Shown: positions 1-10,746, numbered from the stretch's first letter. The stretch: DNA of 52,286 nt from an uncultured Neomegalonema sp. (GCA_937948985.1 CALFAK010000065.1:1-52286); one strand, 5' to 3'. Notes: generated by a model not told the origin, from the sequence alone. A program made the numbers and translations.

Positions 1-2
1 TT

Positions 3-137
3 TATGAGCGCGGTGCGGAGTCGATGGAGGTCGAACCGTTTGATTGCCATGAGTTTTTCATGAAATACCCCAGCATTTCGGGCCGGGGTCGCGCGGGCGT
101 CGATGACGCACCATTGTTGACGGCCCCTGAAGCGTAG
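3..137 (+). CDS. C-terminal end of an unrecognised protein
   Basis: An open frame enters from the left edge and stops at TAG 135-137, giving 44 residues that end in LLTAPEA. Its codons favour G or C at the third position like the neighbouring genes, and it is longer than the other plus-strand frames here. The piece is hydrophilic, with a Glu/Phe-rich stretch (VEPFDCHEFFMKYPS) and no recognisable motif. It would converge with tspO. An overlapping antisense frame (2-241) is less likely. Identity is unknown, and a chance frame cannot be excluded. Confidence 0.4.
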   Translation, partial: YERGAESMEVEPFDCHEFFMKYPSISGRGRAGVDDAPLLTAPEA

Positions 138-274
138 AGGAAGAGGCCGCAGACCGATACACGAACGTTACGGCGGGTTTGGTGAAACCGCCCCTGCGTC
201 CCGCGCATCCACATCAAATCATTGGCCGTTTGCGCATCCAACGCCGCGGTTCCGGGTACAATCGCCGGTACGTA

Positions 275-766
275 TCAGTTCAGCCAAAACACCACAGCGT
301 TCAGATACGTCGCAAAGGCGATCCACAGTACATAGGGCACAGTCAGCCAAAACGCCCCGCGCGATATCGGCCAATACCGCTTCGCCAGTAGCGTCACCAG
401 CATCAGGAACGGCACGACCACGATCAATCCGGCCAGCGGGCTGCGGATGCCGAAGAACGCCACCGACCAACCCATGTTGAAGATCAGCTGCACGAAATAG
501 ATAAACAACGCACCACGCACCGCCATCGGCTGTACCAAGCGCTGCCGCCATGCCAGCCACGCGGCCACACCCATGAAGGTGAAAAGGATCGTCCATGCGA
601 TCGGGAACACGTAATTTGGCGGATTCAGCACTGATTTGTTGAGTGTCGGATACCACTCGGTCAGCGCCGATTGCGTCGCAGTACCGCCAACCGCCGCGAT
701 ACAAAACGCGCAGGTGAGGAAAATCCCCAGCGCAACGCCGCTTTTTACCCGTTCCGAGGTTGCCAT
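275..766 (-). CDS. tspO: TspO/MBR family tryptophan-rich membrane protein
   Basis: A 163-residue integral membrane protein with five hydrophobic segments, the size and layout of bacterial TspO (outer-membrane or envelope porphyrin-binding sensor, relative of the mitochondrial translocator protein). Family marks visible are the WYPTLNKS-PPNYVFPIAWT segment after the first helix, the NMGWSVAFFG segment and a Trp-rich profile. The ATG at 766 gives MATSERVKSG directly before helix 1 and lies inside the last codons of plsC (22-base overlap), so the gene is probably translationally coupled as the last member of ftsE-ftsX-plsC-tspO. A longer frame to 814 would add residues unlike the family. In Rhodobacter, TspO modulates oxygen-dependent tetrapyrrole gene expression; that role here is inferred. 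Confidence 0.88.
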   Translation of the reverse strand: MATSERVKSGVALGIFLTCAFCIAAVGGTATQSALTEWYPTLNKSVLNPPNYVFPIAWTILFTFMGVAAWLAWRQRLVQPMAVRGALFIYFVQLIFNMGWSVAFFGIRSPLAGLIVVVPFLMLVTLLAKRYWPISRGAFWLTVPYVLWIAFATYLNAVVFWLN

Positions 767-1494
767 TTGATCCCTTCCCCGCGCGCGGCGTTCTCCGCGT
801 AGATAGCGGCACACGCCGTCTCAATCCGCTCTTCGATCAAATTCATAAACGGCTGCGCCTCCATCCCCGGCTCAATCGGTTCCAGAAACTCCAGCACCAT
901 CTTTCCCGGCGGGCGCAGAAAACTACGCTTGCCCCAGAAGAGGCCCGTGTTCAGGGCAACCGGATGGCAGGTGAAGTTGAATGCCTTGTAGATTCGCCAT
1001 GCCCCGATCTTATAGGGTGCATCAACGCCGGGTTGTATCCGTGTGCCTTGCGGAAAGATCGAAACCTGTCCCGGATAATCCATTTCTTTGGCAATCGCAG
1101 CGGTCATTGCCGAAACAGCCGCCCCTTTCTTGCCCCGCTTCACCGCCACCGTCCGCATCCGCATCGCGTACCAGCCAAGGAAAGGCGACCAGAGCAATTC
1201 GGACTTCATCACGTATTTCGTGCGCGGCACGCTGACATGGATCAGGATCATGTCGATGAAAGATTGGTGCTTTGAGACGATCAGCACGTCATCAGTTGGC
1301 GGCGTGCCACGGACCTCGAAAGTGATGCCGAGTAACACGCGCTGCATCCAGATGACGTGCTTTGCATACAGCTTTGTCACCCAATACGCACCGTCGCGGG
1401 ACCACAGGCCCACGGGCAAAAACAGGATGCCGATCACGGCCATCCAGACAAACACCCAGACATTGAAGATCAGCGAGCGGATAAATAACATCAT
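745..1494 (-). CDS. plsC: 1-acyl-sn-glycerol-3-phosphate acyltransferase (PlsC family)
   Basis: A 249-residue acyltransferase that would convert lysophosphatidic acid to phosphatidic acid at the inner membrane. It opens with a hydrophobic anchor (residues 3-30). The catalytic HX4D motif appears as KHQSFID (His76, Asp81), and the phosphate-binding motif as FPQGTR (about 147-152), a mild variant of FPEGTR. The ATG at 1494 overlaps the ftsX stop in an ATGA arrangement, which decides the start; the longer frame to 1590 only reads through ftsX. It is third in the ftsE-ftsX-plsC-tspO run. The family is clear, but acyl-chain preference cannot be read. Confidence 0.88.
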   Translation of the reverse strand: MMLFIRSLIFNVWVFVWMAVIGILFLPVGLWSRDGAYWVTKLYAKHVIWMQRVLLGITFEVRGTPPTDDVLIVSKHQSFIDMILIHVSVPRTKYVMKSELLWSPFLGWYAMRMRTVAVKRGKKGAAVSAMTAAIAKEMDYPGQVSIFPQGTRIQPGVDAPYKIGAWRIYKAFNFTCHPVALNTGLFWGKRSFLRPPGKMVLEFLEPIEPGMEAQPFMNLIEERIETACAAIYAENAARGEGIKWQPRNG

Positions 1495-2362
1495 GCCCGC
1501 CGCCTCAACGTTGTCAGCACCGCAACCCGCGCCGACAGCAACGCGATAAGGCCCGATGATAACACCACGGCCCCCATCACAAACGGCCAATAATGAGGCG
1601 GCTCAATCCCCGGCAGGGCAGACGTGATGCTTGAAAGCGCATCCATCCCGAAAAACGCGACCAGCGCCAGAACAGCGCCGAGCAATCCGCCCAGCAAACC
1701 CAACCAGAAGAAGCGCTTCTGATAGACACCGGCCACGAACCTGTCTTCGGCTCCGGCCAGTCGCAGCGCGGAGATCGTGTTTTTATGCGCCGCCATCGCG
1801 ATGCTCACCACCAGATAAACCACTGCCGCAATCGCCAACACCGCAAAGCCCAGCGCCCAGACCGTCAGCCCGCCCACGGCACGCGCCGCCGAGGCCGCCC
1901 GGTTGCGCCAGCGCCCGTGATCGTCATAGACCGCGCCGGAAGATGCCCCGTCCAAGCGTGCTTGTACGATTTCGGGGTCCGGCTCCAACTCAGGGTCGAG
2001 TTTGATTGTGATGATGCTCGGTGTGGGCAATTCTCCCATCTGCGGCGCGCTGCCGAACCACGGGGTGAGCAATTCGGCCACATCCGCTTGGCTCAGAACA
2101 CGGGCATCAATCACACCGGGCGTTGCGCGCAGAATATCCAAAGCAAGGCTTTCACGCCGCGCGCGGTCTTGTTCGCCCGCCGAAATCCGCACCGTCGCCG
2201 CACCCGCCAGACCATCGGTCCAACTGTTCGCCACCCGCGACGTGCCCAGCGATCCGGCCAGTGCAAAACAAGCCAGAAACGCCATCGCCGCCACGATCAG
2301 CAGCATCAGAAACCCGCTTGCCGCCTCAAACGGGATCAACCCGCTTCTGCGTCCACCCGCAC

Positions 2363-2366
<4 letters not shown>
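1491..2366 (-). CDS. ftsX: Cell division protein FtsX (ABC transporter permease-like)
   Basis: A 291-residue membrane protein with FtsX topology: a cytoplasmic N-terminus, one helix (about 14-38), a periplasmic domain (about 40-165), then three helices (about 168-195, 218-240, 260-282). With FtsE it forms the complex that couples ATP hydrolysis at the divisome to control of periplasmic cell-wall hydrolases. The start codon overlaps the ftsE stop (ATGAG at 2363-2366) and the end overlaps plsC, so the three genes form a tightly coupled unit. Sequence conservation of FtsX is low; the call rests on topology, size and the adjacent ftsE. Confidence 0.88.
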
Positions 2367-3034
<668 letters not shown>

Positions 3035-3186
3035 AGCGTCACTCCTCGATCACGCGCGCGTCAATCTCGCAGAGCAAAGGGCTTGCGACAAGGGCTGGAT
3101 GGCCGTTAATGTAACTTGGAATTTGATCCATTTTGAAACAGAATGTTATTGGTTCAATCAGATGCTAGGCGCGTGCGGAGTTTATA

Positions 3187-3903
3187 ATGTCTGAAACGAT
3201 TGTTCTCAATTGCCCTGATTGTGAAACGCGCTTTGTCGCGCCGATGGAGAAATTCATCCCGAACGGGCGTCAGGTGCGTTGCTCCAACTGTCGGCATACC
3301 TGGTTTCAGGGGGCGCCCAGTTCTACAGAAACCGCGCTCGCAGGCGCTGAAACGGTCTCGACGGCCCCCAAAAAGAAGCACGAAGCCTCGGCAATCCGCA
3401 AAGAGGTGGTTGATCAGCAACGTCGTTCCGGCGGCGGTTTTCTGAACTGGCTGCTTTGGCTTTTGGTACTCGCCCTGCTGGGCCTGATCCTCGCGTATGT
3501 TTTCAAAGACCGTTTGGCGAGCACCTTCCCGCAATTTGCACCAACGCTTGAGCGCTACACCGGACAGGTTGACCGCACGGCCCAACGCCTTGTTGGTGAC
3601 AATACTGAACGGGCAAGGCCGTTGCGGGTGACAAATTTCCGCTATGACATCAAAGAATATGATGGAGAGAGCGCGATGCTGGTCGAGGCGGATTTGCTGA
3701 ACACCTCCCAAGAGGCGTTGGATGCGCCAATGCTGGGCATTCGCGTGATTGATGCGGAGGAAGAGGCGTTGCATGAGACGCGCGTCGGCCCTGAGGATAT
3801 CGATGTGACGACAATCGAACCCGGCCAAAGCGTACGCTACTTCACCCGCATACCCGAACCGCCGAAAGAGTTCGATAACGTTGTCGTTCGTGTGGCGAAG
3901 TAG
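3187..3903 (+). CDS. Zinc-ribbon (MJ0042-type) single-pass membrane protein
   Basis: A 238-residue protein with an N-terminal zinc ribbon (Cys9/Cys12 in CPDC and Cys32/Cys35 in CSNC), a polar linker, one transmembrane helix (about 85-106, NWLLWLLVLALLGLILAYV) and a C-terminal beta-rich domain of the DUF3426 kind. The family is common in alphaproteobacteria and has no firm function; a zinc-dependent structural or regulatory role is only a guess. Its position divergent from ftsE is a conserved roseobacter arrangement as far as I recognise. A short inverted repeat (GCGATC-aac-GATCGC, 3903-3917) follows the stop codon but lacks a clear T-run. Confidence 0.8.
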   Translation: MSETIVLNCPDCETRFVAPMEKFIPNGRQVRCSNCRHTWFQGAPSSTETALAGAETVSTAPKKKHEASAIRKEVVDQQRRSGGGFLNWLLWLLVLALLGLILAYVFKDRLASTFPQFAPTLERYTGQVDRTAQRLVGDNTERARPLRVTNFRYDIKEYDGESAMLVEADLLNTSQEALDAPMLGIRVIDAEEEALHETRVGPEDIDVTTIEPGQSVRYFTRIPEPPKEFDNVVVRVAK

Positions 3904-3926
3904 CGATCAACGATCGCGGAAATGCT

Positions 3927-4646
3927 TTAATAACCCACAGGCGGCGGCGCAGGGCGGATGTAGCGTCCCGGCAGGGGGCGCGGCTCTACCGGAGCTGTGT
4001 CATAGGCGGGGTCGTGCACAAGACGCAGTTCAAGCCGGACCATCTGTGCATAATCACGCTCGATCTGTCCGGCCCTGCCGAAACGCTGGTCAGAGCGACC
4101 TGTCAGGCCCGTGACACCGGCGTTCAGGTCGTCATGCGATGGCGCGGCACGCTTCTGAGCCTGCGGCGCGGCATAACCTTCCGCTTCCGGCTGGGCGTTG
4201 CTGTAACTGCGGGAATGAAAACCGGGTTCCGGTTCATAGACGGGTTGTTCCAAAACTTCGGGATAGAAAGACACGGACAGTTTGCCCTTGTCACCACGGC
4301 TCACCTGCCCAGATCCCACCGCGTAGCCTTCGCTGCTGTCGGCGCGATAAAAAGTGAAGCGCCCTTGCGTGGTCGCGGGCCGCTCGACACAGGCGCGTTG
4401 GTTGGCTTGTAAACGCCACGTGCCCATGTTCAGGCCGTCAATGCTGACCTCCGCATCGGCGCGGCGGTCGAGATTGTTGGCAAAGCAAACCGCATAAACC
4501 TGCCCGTGCCGCATACGCACGTAGCCGTTATAATCCGCCACATTGTTCTGAACCGATACTGAAAAGCCGCCGCCAGAAACGGCTGCTGCCGGAATTGCGG
4601 TCAACGCCATCAAGGCGGTTGCGCAGGATAAAATCGCTGTTCTCAT
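3927..4646 (-). CDS. Secreted protein of unknown function
   Basis: A 239-residue protein with a clear signal peptide (MRTAILSCATALMALTAIPAAA, cleavage near residue 22-24). Residues about 25-135 look like a compact beta-rich domain with two cysteines (CFANN and ACVERP). The rest is low-complexity and rich in Pro, Gln, Ala and Tyr, ending PPPVGY. I do not recognise the family. It converges on the zinc-ribbon gene and has its own 180-base upstream gap, so it is probably transcribed alone. Export to the periplasm or outside is the only firm inference. Confidence 0.7.
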   Translation of the reverse strand: MRTAILSCATALMALTAIPAAAVSGGGFSVSVQNNVADYNGYVRMRHGQVYAVCFANNLDRRADAEVSIDGLNMGTWRLQANQRACVERPATTQGRFTFYRADSSEGYAVGSGQVSRGDKGKLSVSFYPEVLEQPVYEPEPGFHSRSYSNAQPEAEGYAAPQAQKRAAPSHDDLNAGVTGLTGRSDQRFGRAGQIERDYAQMVRLELRLVHDPAYDTAPVEPRPLPGRYIRPAPPPVGY

Positions 4647-4831
4647 AAAAATCTCCCGGTAAAATGAGTGATCTGTCCTGCACTGAAGATCGTTTGAGGG
4701 GCCAAATTATGACTCTCGAATGCTCAAATCGAGGATTTCCGCTCCCGAATGCCCGCACACGCCCGCTCCGCCTTGGCTGCGTCGCTGAACATATGCGTCG
4801 CAAAGCGGCCCTCTCTCGCGCTCCACAAATA

Positions 4832-4864
4832 AAAAACCCCGCACCAAGCGATGCGGGGTTTTCA
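4832..4864 (-). terminator. Rho-independent terminator of acnA
   Basis: Perfect arms AACCCCGCA and TGCGGGGTT with an 8-base loop are followed, in minus-strand reading, by a run of six T. It lies about 20 bases after the acnA stop codon. Confidence 0.85.
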
Positions 4865-4886
4865 GATTCACGACAATCGCATCACG

Positions 4887-7592
4887 TTACTGCGCGGCAA
4901 TCGCCTCGTCTTTGGCCAGATCACGCAGCACGTAGTGCAACACGCCGCCGTTCTTGACGTAGTCGATCTCTGTCGCCGTATCGATGCGGCAGAGCAGGTC
5001 GATCTCTTTCGTCTTGCCATCCGCATACTCGATGGTTGCTTTCACGGTCGCGCGCGGCTTCATGTCGCCGGCCAGCCCTTCGATGGTGATAACTTCCTCA
5101 CCCGTCAGCCCCAGCGACTCGCGGCCTTCGCCTTCCATAAACTGCAACGGCACAACGCCCATGCCGACGAGGTTGGAGCGGTGGATACGCTCGAAGCTCT
5201 CCGCAATCGCCGCCTGTACGCCCAGCAGGGCCGTGCCTTTGGCCGCCCAGTCGCGCGAGGAACCCGTGCCGTATTCCTTGCCCGCGATGACAACGAGAGG
5301 CGTGCCCTCTTCTTTATACTTCATCGCCGCGTCAAAGATCGGCATCACTTCGCCAGAGGGTACGTGCGTTGTCACACCGCCCTCTGTGCCGGGGGCCAGC
5401 AGGTTGCGGATGCGGATGTTAGCGAACGTGCCGCGCATCATGATGTTGTGGTTACCACGCCGCGCGCCATAGCTGTTGAAATCACGCACTCCGACCTGGC
5501 GCTCTTCCAGATAGGTCGCCGCAGGACCGTTCTTGGCAATCGATCCCGCCGGAGAGATGTGGTCGGTCGTGATCGAGTCGCCTAGCAGGGCCAGAACGCG
5601 CGCTTTGTTGATGTTTTCGATCTCGCCCACTTCCGGGGTGATGCCCTCAAAGTAAGGCGGGTTTTGAACGTAGGTGGAGGTTGAAGGCCACCCGTACGTG
5701 TCGCTGGCCTCGGCTTGAATGCCCTGCCATTTGTCGTCGCCCGCGAAGACATCCGCGTATTGCGACTGGAACGCCTCACGGGTCACGGTTGCTTCGACAA
5801 CTTCGTTGATCTCCACTTGCGTCGGCCAGATGTCTTTCAAGAATACATCATTCCCGTCCTGATCCTGACCCAGTGCTTCGGTCGTGATGTCTTTGGTCAT
5901 CGTGCCGAGCAGCGCGTAAGCGACCACCAGTGGTGGCGACGCAAGGTAGTTTGCACGCACATCAGGATTCACACGGCCTTCAAAGTTACGGTTGCCGGAC
6001 AGCACCGAACACGCAACCAGATCACCCGCATTCACCGCTTCGGAGATCGGCTCAGGCAGCGGGCCGGAGTTACCGATACATGTCGTGCAGCCATAGCCGA
6101 CCAGATCAAAGCCCAGCTCGTTGAGCGGCTCTTGCAGTCCGGCTTTTTCCAGATATTCGGTCACGACTTTCGAGCCGGGAGCGAGGGACGTTTTCACCCA
6201 AGGCTTCGGCTTAAGGCCTTTTTCAGAGGCCTTCTTCGCCACCAGACCCGCCCCGACCATCACATAAGGGTTCGATGTGTTGGTGCAGGAAGTGATAGCG
6301 GCGATAACAATCGCGCCGTTGTCGAGTTCATAATCCGCTTCGCGGACTTTTTGCGTCGTGCCCTTGTCTTCCTGCTCCGCGATCATTGTGTTGAATGCGC
6401 CGGAGGCTTCGCTGAGGATTATGCGGTCTTGCGGGCGTTTCGGTCCCGAAATAGCAGGTTCGACCGTGCTCATGTCGAGTTTTAGGGTCGAGGAGAATAC
6501 AGGGTCGCCGGATTTGTTATCACGCCACAGGCCTTGCACCTTTGCATATGCCTCAACAAGAGCGATGCGCGCCTCGTCACGGCCTGAAACGCGCAGGTAA
6601 CGCAGCGTTTCGCGGTCCACAGGGAAAAACCCGCAAGTCGCGCCGTATTCCGGTGCCATGTTGGCGATGGTTGCACGGTCTGCGAGAGGCAGGTTGTCCA
6701 AACCGTCGCCGTAGAACTCGACGAATTTGCCGACAACGCCGTGCTCGCGCAGCAACTCAACAACGCGCAGGACCAGATCGGTCGCTGTCACGCCTTCCTT
6801 GACGGAACCCGTCAGCTTGAAGCCCACGACTTCAGGGATCAGCATCGAAACAGGTTGGCCCAGCATCGCCGCTTCCGCTTCAATACCACCAACACCCCAA
6901 CCCAGAACCGCGAGGCTGTTGACCATCGTCGTGTGGCTGTCCGTTCCGACCAGCGTGTCAGGATACGCAACGCGGTTACCGTCCTTGTCCTCATCGGTCC
7001 AGATCGTCTGGGACAGATATTCAAGGTTCACTTGGTGACAGATGCCGGTTCCCGGGGGCACAACGCGGAAGTTGTTAAACGCGCCCTGACCCCATTTCAG
7101 GAACTCATACCGCTCACCGTTGCGCTCGTATTCACGCTCAACATTGGCTTTGAACGCGTGCGGCGTGCCGAACTGATCGACCATCACGGAGTGGTCGATG
7201 ACCAGGTCAACGGGGGAGAGCGGGTTGATTTTCTGCGGGTCGCCGCCGAGCGTCTTCATCGCATCGCGCATCGCGGCCAGATCGACGACCGCCGGAACGC
7301 CGGTAAAGTCTTGCATCAAAACGCGGGCGGGGCGGTACGCGATCTCGCGGTCGGTTTTACCGCCATTCGCAACCCAGTCGGCGAAGGCGTGGATGTCTTC
7401 GGGCGTTACTGTGTCACCGTCTTCATTGCGGAGCAGATTTTCAAGAACCACACGCAGCGAGGCGGGAAGTTTGCGCAGATTACCGACACCTGCGGCCTCT
7501 GCGGCTTCGATGGAGTAAATCTGGTACTCTTCCTTGCCAACGGTCAGTTTGCGGCGGGTGTTTAGCGAGTCTGTTCCTGTGGAGACGGTCAT
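4887..7592 (-). CDS. acnA: Aconitate hydratase A
   Basis: A full-length 901-residue aconitase of the AcnA/IRP1 type, interconverting citrate and isocitrate in the TCA cycle in the cytoplasm. The three [4Fe-4S] ligands are visible: Cys436 in [10 protein letters not shown], and Cys502 and Cys505 in [10 protein letters not shown]. The C-terminal swivel domain carries [16 protein letters not shown]. It is monocistronic: an own terminator lies downstream and about 340 bases of non-coding DNA lie upstream. No sequence oddity was seen. Confidence 0.96.
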   Translation of the reverse strand: MTVSTGTDSLNTRRKLTVGKEEYQIYSIEAAEAAGVGNLRKLPASLRVVLENLLRNEDGDTVTPEDIHAFADWVANGGKTDREIAYRPARVLMQDFTGVPAVVDLAAMRDAMKTLGGDPQKINPLSPVDLVIDHSVMVDQFGTPHAFKANVEREYERNGERYEFLKWGQGAFNNFRVVPPGTGICHQVNLEYLSQTIWTDEDKDGNRVAYPDTLVGTDSHTTMVNSLAVLGWGVGGIEAEAAMLGQPVSMLIPEVVGFKLTGSVKEGVTATDLVLRVVELLREHGVVGKFVEFYGDGLDNLPLADRATIANMAPEYGATCGFFPVDRETLRYLRVSGRDEARIALVEAYAKVQGLWRDNKSGDPVFSSTLKLDMSTVEPAISGPKRPQDRIILSEASGAFNTMIAEQEDKGTTQKVREADYELDNGAIVIAAITSCTNTSNPYVMVGAGLVAKKASEKGLKPKPWVKTSLAPGSKVVTEYLEKAGLQEPLNELGFDLVGYGCTTCIGNSGPLPEPISEAVNAGDLVACSVLSGNRNFEGRVNPDVRANYLASPPLVVAYALLGTMTKDITTEALGQDQDGNDVFLKDIWPTQVEINEVVEATVTREAFQSQYADVFAGDDKWQGIQAEASDTYGWPSTSTYVQNPPYFEGITPEVGEIENINKARVLALLGDSITTDHISPAGSIAKNGPAATYLEERQVGVRDFNSYGARRGNHNIMMRGTFANIRIRNLLAPGTEGGVTTHVPSGEVMPIFDAAMKYKEEGTPLVVIAGKEYGTGSSRDWAAKGTALLGVQAAIAESFERIHRSNLVGMGVVPLQFMEGEGRESLGLTGEEVITIEGLAGDMKPRATVKATIEYADGKTKEIDLLCRIDTATEIDYVKNGGVLHYVLRDLAKDEAIAAQ

Positions 7593-7932
7593 GAAGCCCT
7601 TCCTCTCTCTGCTGGAAGCGCCGGGGCATTTCGCAACTGCGAAAGCGTGCGAAGCGGCGGCGCTGCTGATTGCGCCCCTATATCTGGCGGGACACAGCGA
7701 ATGATGCCGCTCTCATAAGCATATTTTGTATAAAGGGCAATCACTTGTGGACTTCACAAGGCCGCGAAATTCCATATCTGATGATTAAATGCGCGCATGA
7801 TCATGCACAACCATAAACGTCAGACAGTACGCCCTTGAAGCTCTGCTACGAGCATCGAGGGGCTGCATCGGCATCAAAAATGGTGCGTTGCACCTATGCG
7901 GATGTTTTGATTCAGGCAATAACTGCCGCCAC
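7593..7932. other. Non-coding acnA upstream region with two palindromes
   Basis: No convincing gene lies in these 340 bases. Two symmetric sites stand out: CTTGTG-N5-CACAAG at 7744-7760 and the perfect 12-bp palindrome GCATGATCATGC at 7795-7806. Both lie 150-215 bases before the acnA start and just after the PAS-protein stop. They could be operators for acnA, but no known box is matched, so no regulator is named. The stretch next to the gene (7593-7740) should carry the acnA promoter; I could not pick a definite -10/-35 pair. Confidence 0.4.
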
Positions 7933-8538
7933 TTACCCTGCCTTCAAAGTGCGACTCGTATGGTGCACGCCGGTGGTTTCACGTGCTTTCACTATTTCGC
8001 GGCGGAGTGAAAAGCGGTCGTGGCGCGATACAATATCGTTCCGGCGTACACGCAGCGGCGCAGACAACTGCGCCAACAAAGTGGGATTGAACGCATAAAC
8101 CAACAACAGACGGTTCACCTGACCATTATCCCCTGCGAAGGGTAAAATCATGCGTGTGTATGGAAACGCTGTTCCGGTCTTGGTGTTGGCGGAATCGGCC
8201 ATCATCGCGGGGTCGCCTGTCAACGCGACTTCGAGCAGGCGTGGCATGACCTTGAACAGATGCTCATCATCGTAAATTTCATCAATGCATTGGCCGAACG
8301 ATTCGCCGAAAACCTGTGAAACAAAACGCCCTTCCAGCTTTTGCCGGAACCGTATGCCCGATTCCGCATGTTCGACTTGTAGCAGCATGGCGGAGGGCAG
8401 AGCGCGGGAAATAAGTTCTGGTTTAAAACTGTTGCGCGGTGGTGCGGCCTCAGTGGTTTTAAGGCTTCTCCAATTCTCAAACGCAATTTCCTGACGAAAA
8501 TCGAGGGCCATACTATCGAGTTCTAAAACATCAGACAT
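7933..8538 (-). CDS. PAS-domain protein (PAS_5-like), no output domain
   Basis: A 201-residue cytoplasmic protein whose centre (about residues 45-165) resembles the short PAS_5-type domain common in alphaproteobacteria: a segment on a regulated ligand-binding core (GIRFRQKLEGRFVSQVFGES), then MPRLLEVALTGDP and YTRMILPFAGDNGQVNRLLLVYAF. No kinase, GGDEF or DNA-binding output follows; the tail is basic. Such stand-alone PAS proteins are usually of unknown role. It lies before acnA on the same strand but is separated by 340 bases, so co-transcription is unlikely. Confidence 0.65.
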   Translation of the reverse strand: MSDVLELDSMALDFRQEIAFENWRSLKTTEAAPPRNSFKPELISRALPSAMLLQVEHAESGIRFRQKLEGRFVSQVFGESFGQCIDEIYDDEHLFKVMPRLLEVALTGDPAMMADSANTKTGTAFPYTRMILPFAGDNGQVNRLLLVYAFNPTLLAQLSAPLRVRRNDIVSRHDRFSLRREIVKARETTGVHHTSRTLKAG

Positions 8539-8744
8539 ACTATAGGCTCCACATGCGTATCTTACTCTACGTCGCGCTTTTTACCCAAAACGATTCGTCC
8601 CGCTTTCGATCTACAAAGCACGGCTACATACTGCGGTTATTTTAGTTAAAGAAATCTTGCCGCACTGAATACAGCAGTAACATTGTTTTAATCATTCTGA
8701 GGTGGAGCGCTTCCCATCTGGGCAGATCCATCGTAGGCAACCGC

Positions 8745-10061
8745 ATGACCGCTAAAAACAGCATATTCCGCGACAAAGACAGCGCACCGCAGATTGTGAC
8801 GCTGGGCTGTCGGCTGAACGCGTATGAGGGCGCGGTCATTGAATCTCATGTTAACGCAGCCGGGTTGTCCAACGCGATTGTCGTTAACACGTGCGCGGTG
8901 ACGGGCGAGGCGGTGCGTTCTGCACGCCAGACGATTCGCCGCTTGCGCAAAGAAAATCCCGGCGCGCAGGTCATCGTCACCGGATGCGCGGCACAGACGG
9001 AACCGGAAACATTCGCCGAGATGGGCGAAGTTGATTTGGTGCTGGGCAATGCCGAGAAGGTTGATTTAGCAGAGTGGCGGCGCATTGCCGGAGCCAATAC
9101 GCCCGATTTCGGTGTGGAGGCCGCCGAGAAGTTGCGCGTCAATGACATTATGGAAGTGCGCAGTCTCGCCCCGCATATGATTGACGGTTTAAGCGAGCGG
9201 ACGCGGGCATTTGTGCAGGTGCAAAACGGTTGTGATCACCGTTGCACGTTTTGCATCATACCGTTTGGACGTGGCAACGCCCGTTCCGTCCCTATTGGCG
9301 AGGCTGTGCGGCAGGTCGAGCGATTAGTCTCATCAGGGCATTTGGAAGTGGTGCTCACGGGCGTCGATCTAACATCTTACGGCCCCGACTTGCCGGGCAG
9401 CCCGAAACTGGGCGATCTGGTGCAGGCGATCCTTAAACATGTGCCGGACCTGCCGCGGTTGCGTCTTTCCTCCATCGATTCAATTGAAGCTGATCCCGCA
9501 TTGATCGAAGCCATCGGCTCGGAACGGCGGTTGATGCCGCATCTGCATCTGTCGCTGCAATCCGGCGACGACATGATCCTCAAACGGATGAAGCGTCGCC
9601 ACCTGCGTGATGACGCGATCCGCTTTTGTGAGGAAATTCGCGCAAAAAGGCCGGACATCGTGTTCGGCGCGGATATTATCACGGGCTTTCCAACCGAAAC
9701 TGAGACGATGTTCGAGAATTCGATGAAGCTGGTCGAAGAATGCGGCCTCACCTTCCTGCATGTCTTCCCGTATTCGGCGCGAAAGGGCACGCCTGCTGCG
9801 AAGATGCCTCAGGTTTTGCAAGCCACCCGAAAAGAACGGGCGGGACGCCTGCGCGCGTTGGGCGAAAGCCGCCGCGATGCCTATCTGCATAGCCAGATTG
9901 GTAAGGTTGAAAATGTGCTGGTCGAGCGCGATGGGATGGGCCACAGCGAGAGTTTTGCCGAAGTTGTTGTGGGGGCGGATGCGCCCGGAGGCCGTATTGT
10001 TAAGGCGACCATTGAGCGGGTTGTCGGACAGCGTCTCGTTGCGATGAAGCCTGATATTTGA
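8745..10061 (+). CDS. mtaB: tRNA (N6-threonylcarbamoyladenosine(37)-C2)-methylthiotransferase MtaB
   Basis: A 438-residue radical-SAM methylthiotransferase that converts t6A37 to ms2t6A37 in ANN-decoding tRNAs. The N-terminal domain supplies three cluster ligands (Cys22 in GCRLNAYE, Cys50 in NTCAVT, Cys81 in TGCAAQ). The radical-SAM cluster motif is CDHRCTFC (Cys163, 167, 170), and a C-terminal TRAM-like RNA-binding segment follows. The GCRLNAYE motif separates MtaB from MiaB and RimO. The ATG at 8745 gives a normal short leader before the motif. The stop codon lies inside an inverted repeat that probably terminates transcription. Confidence 0.92.
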   Translation: MTAKNSIFRDKDSAPQIVTLGCRLNAYEGAVIESHVNAAGLSNAIVVNTCAVTGEAVRSARQTIRRLRKENPGAQVIVTGCAAQTEPETFAEMGEVDLVLGNAEKVDLAEWRRIAGANTPDFGVEAAEKLRVNDIMEVRSLAPHMIDGLSERTRAFVQVQNGCDHRCTFCIIPFGRGNARSVPIGEAVRQVERLVSSGHLEVVLTGVDLTSYGPDLPGSPKLGDLVQAILKHVPDLPRLRLSSIDSIEADPALIEAIGSERRLMPHLHLSLQSGDDMILKRMKRRHLRDDAIRFCEEIRAKRPDIVFGADIITGFPTETETMFENSMKLVEECGLTFLHVFPYSARKGTPAAKMPQVLQATRKERAGRLRALGESRRDAYLHSQIGKVENVLVERDGMGHSESFAEVVVGADAPGGRIVKATIERVVGQRLVAMKPDI

Positions 10062-10081
10062 AATATCAGGTGGTATTTTTG
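10050..10081 (+). terminator. Probable mtaB terminator overlapping the stop codon
   Basis: Perfect 10-bp arms CCTGATATTT and AAATATCAGG (10050-10070) are separated by one base and followed by TTTTT at 10076-10080. The mtaB TGA lies inside the stem. The AT-rich stem is weaker than a classical terminator. Confidence 0.5.
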
Positions 10082-10353
10082 GCCAATACATCGTATTGCG
10101 ACAGTATGGTGCGGAAATCGTGCAATATCGGCATTCAAAATCTTTGAAAGACGTTTTGTGTTTTAAATCGATTTATTTATGATCGGTTTTGATTGTTACC
10201 TATGGAAAAAGCGCCCAACATTATCTTCCGTAGGCTGATGTTTGGGGTGAGGTTAGGCTGCCGCTATGTACCGCATCATGGATGCTTAACAATATTGAGA
10301 TGCCTGTCGGGATATGTTCTTCTTTGGCACGTGGCAGATAACGGGACGTGACG

Positions 10354-10746
10354 ATGGCTAGAATTTTGCTCTTGGAAGATGAAAGACCGCTTCGTCGGTT
10401 GATGGCTGAAGTATTGAGGGAGCAAGGGCACGAAGTTGTTGATCACCCCGATGGCAGGGTCATACGTGATATTTCGTTGATCAAAGATTTTGATGTGTTG
10501 ATTACGGATCTCATAATGCCTGAAGTAGATGGGCTTGAGGCTGTTCTGGCTATAAAAAAAGTTAACCCTGACATTAAAGTCATTGCATTTTCAGGTGGTG
10601 GGCGAACTGTGACGCTTGACTATCTTCCTTACGCGAAAAGTTTCGGCGCTGAGGTTGTGCTTCATAAGCCGTTCTTGATTGATGAGCTGACCGACGAAGT
10701 GAATAAACTTCTCGGCTTGACGGACAAGAACTCGGACAGTGCTTAA
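10354..10746 (+). CDS. Single-domain response regulator (CheY-like receiver)
   Basis: A 130-residue receiver domain with no output domain. The acidic pocket is LLEDE (about residues 7-10), the predicted phospho-acceptor is Asp52 (LITDLIMPEVDG), the switch Ser is S80 (IAFSGGG) and the conserved Lys is K105 (LHKPF). I chose ATG 10354 over the GTG at 10348 because of spacing to GGGACG. No histidine kinase is nearby, so its partner is unknown. The gene and the 290 bases before it are visibly more AT-rich than the flanks. The upstream gap (10082-10353) holds nothing else I recognise. Confidence 0.82.
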   Translation: MARILLLEDERPLRRLMAEVLREQGHEVVDHPDGRVIRDISLIKDFDVLITDLIMPEVDGLEAVLAIKKVNPDIKVIAFSGGGRTVTLDYLPYAKSFGAEVVLHKPFLIDELTDEVNKLLGLTDKNSDSA

